Shown piece after piece: positions 1-7,128 of a stretch of 8,271 nucleotides of DNA. This DNA comes from Bacteroidales bacterium (lineage in GTDB: Bacteria > Bacteroidota > Bacteroidia > Bacteroidales > GCA-2748055), in contig JAOZLK010000166.1 of assembly GCA_029934875.1 (NCBI GenBank), positions 1-8,271 of the forward strand, written 5' to 3'. Under the pieces are notes generated by a model, which made no database searches, had not been told where the DNA came from, and saw only the letters and a list, made by a program, of their open reading frames with translations. The position numbers were made by a program, and so were the translations under genes. Positions within the stretch are counted from its first letter, which is position 1. Each line of letters begins with the position of its first letter.

Positions 1-2094
1 TGTTCAACTGCTGTCTCTGGCCTGCCGGAAAAACCATTACTGGCTAATTTTACCTGGTCTCCCGACCAGAAGAAAATGGCTTTTACCCATACCACCACCA
101 CGGGTGTTGAGGCCTGGCTTCTGAATATTGCAAGTGCCGAAGCCACCAAATTAACTGAAGCCATAGTCAATGCCAATACCGGCGATGTGTTTAACTGGTT
201 CCAGGGTAGCGATGCCATCCTGCTGAAGAGGCTCTCACCGGAACGCAAGCCCCTGATTGATGTGGCTCATGCAGTTCCTTCAGGTCCCACCATATCGGTG
301 GCCGATGGAAAGAAAGCTCAAAACAGGACCTACCAGGACCTGCTTCAGAATAAAAACGACGAGCACAATTTTGAGCAGCTGGTACTTTCCGAAATTGTGA
401 AGGTAAGCCTTGATGGATCCATGGATATGTGGCTCATGAGCGACATGTACTCCAAAATATCTGTCTCTCCCGACGGATACTTTGTGATGGTCACCACCAT
501 CGAAAAACCCTTCTCCTACCTGGTACCCTACAGCAGGTTCCCATCAAAAAGTACCATCTATAACCAACACGCCGAAGAGGTGGAGATTGTACTCCAGGTA
601 CCGCTTATTGAGGATCTTCCACAGGGATTCATGGCCGTAAGGAAGGGCCGTAGGTCCTTTAGCTGGCGAAGTGACAAACCGGCTTCCCTGGTTTTTGCCC
701 AGGCGCTTGACGAAGGTGACCCTGAGAACGAAACAAACTTCCGGGATGAAGTATTTCAACTGGATCCCCCCTTCAATGGTACACCTCTACCTCTTATAAA
801 AACCATCAACCGCTATGCTGGCATACAATGGGGTAATGATGAAGTCGCCATTGCTACTGACTACTGGTGGAACAGCCGGAATACCAAAGTCTATCTTTTC
901 AATCCCTCGGACCCGGGCCAGGAAGCTGAAATTTTATTTGACCTGAACTCCCAGGACCGCTACAGCGATCCCGGGAACCTTGTTACAGAAAGGAACCACT
1001 GGGGAAGATCCGTGATCAGCCTGGACAAAGATCATGCCTTCCTGCTTGGAGACGGCTTCAGCAAGGAGGGCCAGTTTCCCTTTCTTGATCAGTACAACCT
1101 TAAAAGCAAAGAAACCAACCGCCTGTATCAATCGGAGTATACCGACAAGCTTGAGAACCTGAGTGATTATGATGCAAAGAAAAAACTCTTGCTGGTGCGC
1201 ATCGAATCCCCCACCGAATATCCCAACTATTACTTCCGGGATATGAAGAAGAAAAAACTCAAACAGATCACTGCTTTTGAAAATCCCTTTAAGAGCATCC
1301 AGGATGTGCATAAGGAAGTCATCACCTACAAACGGGACGACGGGCTTGAACTATCCGGGACACTCTATCTGCCTGTGGGTTATGATATGGCTAAGAAGGA
1401 GAAAGCGCCCATGATCCTCTGGGCCTACCCTCGTGAATTCAAGGATAAATCCAGTGCGGGCCAGAACACCTCAAATTCAAACAGGTTTACTTACCCTTAT
1501 TATGGTTCAGCCATTTACTGGGTGGCAAAAGGCTATGTTATTTTGGATGGTGCAGCCTTCCCAATTGTGGGTGAAGGAGATGAAGAACCCAATGACACTT
1601 TCAGGAAACAACTGGTGGCCAATGCAAAGGCTGCCATCGATGCAGTAGACTCACTGGGATATATCGATCGCAACAAGGTGGCCGTAGGAGGGCACAGTTA
1701 TGGAGCCTTTATGGTGGCCAACCTCCTCTCCCATTCTGACCTTTTTGCCGCAGGAATAGCGCGCAGTGGCGCATATAACAGAACCCTGACTCCTTTCGGA
1801 TTCCAGAGCGAGGAACGCAACTATTGGGAAGCTCCAAACATCTATTATGAGATGTCACCCTTCATGCACTCCGAGAAAATGAAAACTCCACTCCTGCTGA
1901 TCCATGGGGAAGCCGACAATAACTCGGGTACCTATCCCCTGCAGAGCACACGCTATTTCAACGCCCTCAAGGGCTTGGGTTCAACCGTCCGCCTGGTAAT
2001 GCTTCCCAAGGAGAGTCACGGCTACGCAGCCAGGGAGAGCATTCTGCACATGTTATGGGAGCAGGACCAGTGGCTGGAAAAATATGTGAAATAA
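1..2094 (+). CDS. S9 family serine peptidase, glutamyl-endopeptidase-like (prolyl oligopeptidase superfamily), 5' partial
   Basis: The reading frame is open from base 1, so the start lies outside the window; the first Met at 76 is internal, because the family-like residues before it (GLPEKPLLANFTWSPDQ) continue the conserved beta-propeller. 697 residues are visible and family members are usually about 800, so roughly 100 are missing. Residues 1 to about 440 of the visible part look like the propeller, and about 441-697 are the alpha/beta-hydrolase domain. The catalytic triad is complete: Ser in GGHSYGAFM (codon 1696-1698), Asp in HGEADNNSGTYPLQS (1915-1917) and His in ESHGYAARES (2017-2019). 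The HGEADNNSGT and ESHGYxARES contexts match the S9D group, which includes plant chloroplast glutamyl endopeptidase; these cleave peptides, in that case after Glu. Specificity here is inferred. Its location cannot be judged without the N-terminus. The next gene starts 25 bases downstream on the same strand, so co-transcription is plausible. Confidence 0.93.
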   Translation, partial: CSTAVSGLPEKPLLANFTWSPDQKKMAFTHTTTTGVEAWLLNIASAEATKLTEAIVNANTGDVFNWFQGSDAILLKRLSPERKPLIDVAHAVPSGPTISVADGKKAQNRTYQDLLQNKNDEHNFEQLVLSEIVKVSLDGSMDMWLMSDMYSKISVSPDGYFVMVTTIEKPFSYLVPYSRFPSKSTIYNQHAEEVEIVLQVPLIEDLPQGFMAVRKGRRSFSWRSDKPASLVFAQALDEGDPENETNFRDEVFQLDPPFNGTPLPLIKTINRYAGIQWGNDEVAIATDYWWNSRNTKVYLFNPSDPGQEAEILFDLNSQDRYSDPGNLVTERNHWGRSVISLDKDHAFLLGDGFSKEGQFPFLDQYNLKSKETNRLYQSEYTDKLENLSDYDAKKKLLLVRIESPTEYPNYYFRDMKKKKLKQITAFENPFKSIQDVHKEVITYKRDDGLELSGTLYLPVGYDMAKKEKAPMILWAYPREFKDKSSAGQNTSNSNRFTYPYYGSAIYWVAKGYVILDGAAFPIVGEGDEEPNDTFRKQLVANAKAAIDAVDSLGYIDRNKVAVGGHSYGAFMVANLLSHSDLFAAGIARSGAYNRTLTPFGFQSEERNYWEAPNIYYEMSPFMHSEKMKTPLLLIHGEADNNSGTYPLQSTRYFNALKGLGSTVRLVMLPKESHGYAARESILHMLWEQDQWLEKYVK

Positions 2095-2119
2095 ATGCAT
2101 TGATAAATATCTAAATTCA

Positions 2120-5104
2120 ATGGCCAGGTCTGTTAAATATTTCTTGCTGGGATTGATGGTGGTGACTTTTAGCAGCTGTCATAAGACAAAGGAATTGTAC
2201 AGTGTTGCCGGGGAGCCCTGGCCGGAATCTTTCGGAAACCACAGGGCCGTACTTGAAGTCGAGAAAGATGCTGATGCCGTACGGCTTGACCTGCCCTGGC
2301 GCAGACACGACCGGGACCCACAGAAAAGAAGACTCCTACTCATATCGGCAAATACCGGTGACACCATACCCAATATTCACAGGATCAGGATAGATGCTGA
2401 AAAATGCGAGCTTCTGGCTGGGCCCGTGAAAGCTGGTTCTTATCACTTCTATTACCTTCCCTTCGAGGTCCAGGAAGGATATGGCTTCTATAACAAGGGC
2501 TACCTCGGGATCGAGGATCCCGCTGACAACTCATGGTTGGAGGCCATCAAGCAGGAAGATGTCTCTGATGCAGAGCTCCGGGGCTTTGAATCAAGAACAG
2601 CCCTGGATAATTTCTACCCCATGGAGATCATCCCTTTTTCATCCGAGAAAAAGTCCTTCCTGGAGGAGCATCCGGATCCCTTCCTTCTTTTCACTGAGGA
2701 TCGCCAGTACCCAATCCGCATGTGGAATGAGCTCCCCCTGCGCTGGTTGGAAAATCCTAAGCTAAATCACTTTGAAGGCTCAGCTCTCAGAAACGAGTAC
2801 TATGTATTCCAGGTGGGGCTCTACGCAAACGGAACAGAGCTGAAAAATATCGAGGTCACCTTTTCCGGGATGAAGGGTCCCGGCGAATTCCGGCTGGAAG
2901 CAGAACAATTCACCTGTTTCAACACCGAAGGAATCGACACTTATGGCAAGCCATTTAAAAAGGAACTTGAGGTTTGGGAAGACAGGGTGCAGGCACTATG
3001 GATGGGCGTTGATATTCCGGAAGATATCAGGCCCGGGCGCTATCAGGGGACGATTCTTATCGGGCCAGCGAATGGCAGTAAGCAAGAGGTCAGTGTAGAA
3101 CTGAAGATTGGCCGCAAAGTACTTGCTGATCGCGGGGACAGTGAGCCCTGGAGGCATTCAAGGCTTAGATGGCTCAATTCCAGGGCAGGTTTAAGCGAGA
3201 AAGCTCTTGCTCCCTATACAGCAATTGAGCAAAAAAATGACAGTATTTATAAGATCTCAGGGAAGCAGATCACATTTAGCAAAAGGGGGCTTCCTCAATC
3301 CATCCTCGCGGGGAAGACTGAAATCCTGAAGTCTCCGATTAGCTTCCGCATCCTCGACAGGCAGGGAGAAATTCTTTTTGATCTTACTGAATTTCAATCG
3401 CCCTATAAGAGGGATGGAATACTGAGAAGCCAATGGAAGCAGGAAGCGGATAAGATCAGGCTTTCCGGTGAAGGGACGCTGGAATCGGATGGCTACCTCC
3501 GTTACACTTTCAGCCTGGAAGCAAAAAAGGATATTGAAGTGGAAGACATATCCCTCGTGCTTCCATTCCGAAAGGAAGTTGCAGCTTATATGATGGGAAT
3601 GGGGCTCCCGGGATGCGCAGTCCCCGAGAGTCACCGGGCAAAGTGGGGCGGACCGGAAGACAGTTTCTGGATCGGAAATACCCGGGGCGGAATATGGGTC
3701 GAACTCCGGGGAAGTTCTTACCATGGTCCCCTCTTAAACCTGTACAATCCGGAAGCTCCGGAAAGCTGGAATAATCATGGACTGGGTGGATTTTCCATTG
3801 AATGCTCTGAGGATGAAGTCCTGGCGAGTGTAAACAGCGGCAAACAAGTATTAAAAGCAGGAGAAGTCAGGGTCTTTGAATTTGCCCTCCTGCTCACCCC
3901 GGTGAAAGCCATTAATACCAGTTCACAGTTTCTGGATCGCTACTACCATAACTCGGGTCAGCCTGACCCCGAACCTGGAGATCTGGATGCAGGGGTTAAA
4001 ATTGTAAACCTTCATCATGCCAATGCCTTTAATCCCTTTATCAATTACCCCTTTCTGGCTGTAGATGTAATGAAACCCTTTGTAAAGCGGAACCAGGATA
4101 AAGGGATGAAGGTTAAAATTTACTATACCATCCGGGAACTATCCAATCATATCCCCGAACTCTGGGCACTCAGAAGCCTGCAGGATGAAATTTTTGACTA
4201 TGGACCGGGAGGAGGGTATCCCTGGCTGAGGGAACACCTGGTGGGGGCCTACAGGGCCCAATGGTACGATCATTCAGACAATACCCGGGTGGATGCCTCC
4301 CTACTCACAGCCCCGGGCGACAGCAGGTGGATCAATTACTATATCGAGGGCCTGGCCTGGCTAATACAGAATGTGGGAATCGACGGCCTCTACATGGACG
4401 ACGTAGCCTTTGACAGGCATATTCTGAAAAGAATCCGAAATGTGATGGATGAAGAAAAACCTGGATGCATTATCGACCTCCATTCAAATACAGGTTTTTC
4501 TAAAGGCCCTGCCACACAATATGCCGAGTATTTTCCCTATGTGGACAAGCTTTGGTTCGGTGAAAGTTTTATGTACGATGAGATGTCGCCGGAAAACTGG
4601 CTGGTGGAAGTATCGGGAATCCCCTTTGGACTCATGGGTGATATGTTGCATGGAGGTGGAAACCCCTGGCTGGGAATGGTATTTGGCATGACTGCCAGGT
4701 TGCCCTGGTCCACCGATGGAGTGATCTGTAATCCGGTGGCCATCTGGGAAATATGGGATGATTTTAACATAGCCCGGGCAAGGATGTCGGGATTCTGGGA
4801 CTTGGACCCGGTGGTTAAAACCAATCAAACCCAGGTAAAAGCCACGGCATATATACACAACAACAGGGTCCTTATTTCCATTGGAAATTTCTCAGATTCC
4901 CCCTGCGAGCTCAGCCTGCAAATTGACTGGGATCAGCTGGACTTTGGCATGGAAAATGTGATAATCACAGCACCGGCCATTGACAAATTCCAGGAGGCCA
5001 TGGAGGCCGGAGTCGACGATCTGCTGGAAGTAGCTCCGCGCAAAGGCCTGTTATTATACCTGGAGTCCACACTTTCAAGTGAGAGAGTCCCCGGGCAAGA
5101 TTAG
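2120..5104 (+). CDS. Glycoside-hydrolase-like lipoprotein (DUF6067 / GH123 N-terminal type), 994 aa
   Basis: An outer-envelope lipoprotein that probably cleaves a glycan; the substrate is unknown. The N-terminus is a lipoprotein signal, with positive residues, a hydrophobic stretch and the lipobox TFSSC, giving lipidated Cys20. No acidic surface-export tag follows (CHKTKEL), so a periplasm-facing position is as likely as the cell surface. Residues about 30-330 are beta-rich, with GNHRAVLEV and PWRRHDRDP like DUF6067 proteins. A second beta-rich part carries MMGMGLPGC (491-499) and SFWIGNTRGGIWVELRG. A TIM-barrel-like region runs from about 626 (VKIVNLHHANAF) through KIYYTIREL (666-674), GIDGLYMDDVAFDR (753-766), IIDLHSN (784-790) and LWFGESF (811-817). 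A final beta-sandwich-like part starts near 900. Candidate catalytic acids are D760, D761, D786 and E815. The start at 2120 is set by the signal peptide; no clear Shine-Dalgarno is present, as is common in Bacteroidota. The family call rests on remembered motif patterns; activity is inferred. Confidence 0.85.
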   Translation: MARSVKYFLLGLMVVTFSSCHKTKELYSVAGEPWPESFGNHRAVLEVEKDADAVRLDLPWRRHDRDPQKRRLLLISANTGDTIPNIHRIRIDAEKCELLAGPVKAGSYHFYYLPFEVQEGYGFYNKGYLGIEDPADNSWLEAIKQEDVSDAELRGFESRTALDNFYPMEIIPFSSEKKSFLEEHPDPFLLFTEDRQYPIRMWNELPLRWLENPKLNHFEGSALRNEYYVFQVGLYANGTELKNIEVTFSGMKGPGEFRLEAEQFTCFNTEGIDTYGKPFKKELEVWEDRVQALWMGVDIPEDIRPGRYQGTILIGPANGSKQEVSVELKIGRKVLADRGDSEPWRHSRLRWLNSRAGLSEKALAPYTAIEQKNDSIYKISGKQITFSKRGLPQSILAGKTEILKSPISFRILDRQGEILFDLTEFQSPYKRDGILRSQWKQEADKIRLSGEGTLESDGYLRYTFSLEAKKDIEVEDISLVLPFRKEVAAYMMGMGLPGCAVPESHRAKWGGPEDSFWIGNTRGGIWVELRGSSYHGPLLNLYNPEAPESWNNHGLGGFSIECSEDEVLASVNSGKQVLKAGEVRVFEFALLLTPVKAINTSSQFLDRYYHNSGQPDPEPGDLDAGVKIVNLHHANAFNPFINYPFLAVDVMKPFVKRNQDKGMKVKIYYTIRELSNHIPELWALRSLQDEIFDYGPGGGYPWLREHLVGAYRAQWYDHSDNTRVDASLLTAPGDSRWINYYIEGLAWLIQNVGIDGLYMDDVAFDRHILKRIRNVMDEEKPGCIIDLHSNTGFSKGPATQYAEYFPYVDKLWFGESFMYDEMSPENWLVEVSGIPFGLMGDMLHGGGNPWLGMVFGMTARLPWSTDGVICNPVAIWEIWDDFNIARARMSGFWDLDPVVKTNQTQVKATAYIHNNRVLISIGNFSDSPCELSLQIDWDQLDFGMENVIITAPAIDKFQEAMEAGVDDLLEVAPRKGLLLYLESTLSSERVPGQD

Positions 5105-5140
5105 ATTCCATCAATTTTAATCGGATTTTAAACCCTCAGC

Positions 5141-5151
5141 TATAATATTTG
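5141..5151 (+). promoter_or_regulatory. Promoter-like AT-rich element upstream of the DUF6090 gene
   Basis: The 11 bases TATAATATTTG contain a TATAAT hexamer and, overlapping it, AATATTTG, which matches the Bacteroidota -7 consensus TAnnTTTG at all but its first fixed base. No convincing TTTG-type -33 element was found at the expected spacing upstream. The element lies 46 bases before the DUF6090 start in the largest non-coding gap of the window, which would fit a separate transcript for that gene. This is a weak motif match in an AT-rich gap. Confidence 0.3.
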
Positions 5152-5153
5152 TT

Positions 5154-5171
5154 ATCATGGGAGACCATGAT
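5154..5171. other. Perfect 7-bp inverted repeat with GAGA loop (hairpin)
   Basis: ATCATGG, loop GAGA, CCATGAT. The arms are exactly complementary and in RNA the loop is of the GNRA class, which forms stable tetraloops. It lies 26 bases upstream of the DUF6090 start and 49 bases after the stop of the glycoside-hydrolase-like gene. No run of T follows on the plus strand (TCAGTAAAAA follows), so it is not a classical intrinsic terminator for the upstream gene. It could be a leader hairpin, an operator-like palindrome or an mRNA-end stabiliser; the sequence does not choose between these. Confidence 0.4.
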
Positions 5172-5197
5172 CAGTAAAAACTATAAGTTGAGATATT

Positions 5198-6316
5198 ATG
5201 ATCACAGTATTTAGAAGAATACGTAAAAAACTTGCCGACGAAGATAAGCCTGTCAAATACATGAGATATGCCCTTGGCGAAATCGTCCTGGTAGTAATTG
5301 GAATTCTCATTGCCTTGCAAATTAATACTTGGAGCCAGTCTCAGAAAGAATTAAACAAAGAGATCCAGCTCTATTCTGAAATCTATGATGATCTTAAAAG
5401 AGAATATTTTAGAATTGAGGAAATTATCAAGGATGTTAATAAATATCAGAAGTTACACTTCCATGTCTATAATGAGTCGAAAGGGAAAGCACAATTCGAT
5501 CCCGACCAATACTACAACTACCTGCACTGGCAGCAACGCTATCAAATGTTTTTTAATGAAAAATATGCTTTAATCTTACCGAACTTATACAACGACGATC
5601 TCCAGGACAGATTAAAATATTATTTAAATCAGGAACGAATTACAAATACTGCGGTTTCAGAATGGAATGATTTTAAACTTCATACTTTAAGACCTTTCTT
5701 TAGCGAGCATGGCATTAACAACAGCAAAGGCTTTTTTAGTACAGAAACCCCTGTTTTTAGTACATTGACCAGTATGGAATTTATCGATCATGCTCAACTT
5801 AAAAAGATGTACGGGTCAATGGAGCTGGATCAGCTATTATATGATCTGCGATTCAAAACAACCTGGATGCATCAGAATTTGGTCTGGCTGAAAGACTCAA
5901 ATAAGAGGTTCGAGGGAATCATAAAGGAGGAATTAATACTTCACAATACTACAGACATAATTACTAAATGGGAGAGACTGGACGAAAAAATCAAAATACT
6001 AACGGAAGCCGAGAATCTTTATGATGCAGAAGAGTATCTGAAATCAGCAAAAAAATATGTAGAGGCATCCGAATATGGAGGACTCCATTCAGATGACAGA
6101 TATAACGCAGCCTGTTCTTATGCTCTGGCTGAAAATATTGATTCTGCTTTTTGCCATTTATTTATTATTGTAAATGGGACTTCTTCACGAAGCTACAATG
6201 ATTGGATGACCAGGGATTCAGACTTGGATATTTTACATGATGATAAACGTTGGAGTGAGCTCACATTGATACTGGAAGCAAATATAAAGAATCGAGATGC
6301 CGGGATTGAAGAATAA
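5198..6316 (+). CDS. DUF6090 family membrane-anchored protein with TPR-like C-terminal region
   Basis: A protein of unknown function, 372 residues. The N-terminus has the DUF6090 signature of Bacteroidota: a basic cytoplasmic tail (FRRIRKKLADEDK), then YMRYALGEIVLVVIGILIAL with one membrane helix at about residues 25-42, ending QINTW. The positive-inside rule puts the rest in the periplasm. Residues about 46-85 are charged and helical, probably a coiled coil. Residues about 258-372 resemble the end of a tetratricopeptide array: LYDAEEYLKSAKKYVEASE, then YNAACSYALAENIDSAF from residue 302, and the closing DSDLDILHDDKRW ending at W352. Such repeats usually bind proteins. The gene is AT-richer than its neighbours: single lines hand-count at 23% and 33% G+C, others at 43-47%, against 53-58% in lines from the two upstream genes. 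It ends two bases from the convergent ThuA gene. The ATG at 5198 is chosen because the family motif begins there. The family call is from memory of the motif. Confidence 0.85.
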   Translation: MITVFRRIRKKLADEDKPVKYMRYALGEIVLVVIGILIALQINTWSQSQKELNKEIQLYSEIYDDLKREYFRIEEIIKDVNKYQKLHFHVYNESKGKAQFDPDQYYNYLHWQQRYQMFFNEKYALILPNLYNDDLQDRLKYYLNQERITNTAVSEWNDFKLHTLRPFFSEHGINNSKGFFSTETPVFSTLTSMEFIDHAQLKKMYGSMELDQLLYDLRFKTTWMHQNLVWLKDSNKRFEGIIKEELILHNTTDIITKWERLDEKIKILTEAENLYDAEEYLKSAKKYVEASEYGGLHSDDRYNAACSYALAENIDSAFCHLFIIVNGTSSRSYNDWMTRDSDLDILHDDKRWSELTLILEANIKNRDAGIEE

Positions 6317-6318
6317 AA

Positions 6319-7077
6319 TCAGTTTTCCTCTGTCATCACCCAGATCAATCCACCCCTGAGGTGCTCCACAAAAAGGGGATCCTCGTAAAACCAGGGATCG
6401 TGCCCCAGGGCCGTGTACCACTGCCTTCCGCCCTCAAACTCATGACACCAGCAAAGGGGAAAGAGTTGCCCGAAGGTTTCACCGGGGTATTCAGCCTTAC
6501 CTTCATCTTCAATGGTGCTCAAGTCGGCCGAAAGCAGCACATGAATATCGGGATTCAGCTGAAAAGAGTAATAACATTCATCCTTTATGGTCCACCGTTC
6601 GGGCAGGTGGGATGTGGAAGGATGATTGGCATCAGTAAGCAGAACATCAAATTCCTGGTGGGGAGCATGACGAATGAACTTCCCTCCCACCATGGCCCAG
6701 TACCATGGCCAATCCCTTGCGGTGGCATTGGCAGAGTGAATGGCCATAAATCCACCCCCTTTGCGGATATATTCCTGGAAGGCTTTCTTCTGTTCTTCCG
6801 TATCAAAGCCTTCATTATTGGTATTTGAAAAAATAATGACACTGTATCGCGCCAGGTTTTCAGGGGTGAAAACCGAAGGATCCTCGCTCACATCAGTAGC
6901 CAGACCCTCTCCATCACAAATTTTCTCCAAGGCAGCTACACTGGCTGCAATATTCTCATGCACATAGCCTTCCCCGTTTTTTGTATAAATCAATACTCGT
7001 TTTTCATCGCCGGGATTTCCGGCAAATACAGACACAATACCCAGAGCAATAAATACGCTTAGAAAGATTTTTCGCAT
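6319..7077 (-). CDS. Exported ThuA-like domain protein
   Basis: A 252-residue protein of the ThuA family, which has a class I glutamine-amidotransferase-like fold and is named after a trehalose-utilisation gene of rhizobia; the biochemical role of most members is unsettled. The N-terminus (MRKIFLSVFIALGIVSVFAG) is a Sec signal peptide with likely cleavage after A19, so the protein is probably periplasmic. Family motifs in order: VLIYTKNGEGYVHENI (28-43), the YIRKGGGFMAIHSA segment (103-116), WYWAMVGGKFIRHAP (125-139), NHPSTSHLPERWTIKDECYY (151-170) and GGRQWYTALGHDPWFYEDP (216-234), ending in a GGLIWV helix. The length is that of a single-domain member. It is transcribed away from the sialidase across a 51-base gap and towards the DUF6090 gene. 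The gene symbol thuA is not given, since domain membership does not make it the rhizobial orthologue. A link to oxidised (3-keto) sugars is suggested by the family's usual company but not shown here. Confidence 0.9.
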   Translation of the reverse strand: MRKIFLSVFIALGIVSVFAGNPGDEKRVLIYTKNGEGYVHENIAASVAALEKICDGEGLATDVSEDPSVFTPENLARYSVIIFSNTNNEGFDTEEQKKAFQEYIRKGGGFMAIHSANATARDWPWYWAMVGGKFIRHAPHQEFDVLLTDANHPSTSHLPERWTIKDECYYSFQLNPDIHVLLSADLSTIEDEGKAEYPGETFGQLFPLCWCHEFEGGRQWYTALGHDPWFYEDPLFVEHLRGGLIWVMTEEN

Positions 7078-7128
7078 GATTTGTTTTTAAGGATTATCAA
7101 TCCCCAATTAAATGCTTTATTTTGGATT
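7078..7128. promoter_or_regulatory. Divergent intergenic region between ThuA-like gene and sialidase gene
   Basis: These 51 AT-rich bases must carry whatever transcription and translation signals both divergent genes have, unless promoters lie within the opposing coding region. Visible structure: GGATT-ATC-AATCC, an inverted repeat with 5-bp arms at 7091-7103, and the heptamer GGATTAT at 7091-7097 repeated at 7124-7130, where it runs into the sialidase ATG; the copies are 33 bases apart, about three helical turns. TTTATTTTGG at 7118-7125 resembles a Bacteroidota -7 box but with wrong internal spacing. No full TTTG / TAnnTTTG pair was identified on either strand. Joint regulation of the two genes is an inference from geometry. 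Confidence 0.45.

Noticed and set aside
76..78. ATG at 76 as the true start of the S9 peptidase
   Set aside because: The frame is open to base 1 and the residues before it read as family sequence, and the resulting protein would be short for the family with no signal peptide.
2095..2119. Terminator or promoter between the peptidase and the lipoprotein gene
   Set aside because: Only 25 AT-rich bases; the best structure is GATA-AA-TATC with four-base arms, which is too weak, and no promoter motif is present.
3257..3724. 155-codon minus-strand open frame inside the glycoside-hydrolase-like gene
   Set aside because: The opposite strand carries conserved DUF6067-like motifs through this whole stretch, and the minus-strand translation shows no domain or signal peptide.
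5114..5132. Direct repeat ATTTTAA at 5114 and 5125
   Set aside because: Seven A/T-only bases in an AT-rich gap are expected by chance; the 11-base spacing alone is not enough to call an operator.
6361..6828. 155-codon open frame opposite the ThuA-like gene
   Set aside because: It lies wholly within a gene with clear family motifs, and its translation shows no recognisable domain; it is a shadow frame.
7081..7128. N-terminal extension of the sialidase to a TTG codon at 7081
   Set aside because: It would put 16 residues before a well-formed signal peptide, use a rarer start, and consume almost all of the divergent promoter gap. The ATG at 7129 is the better start.
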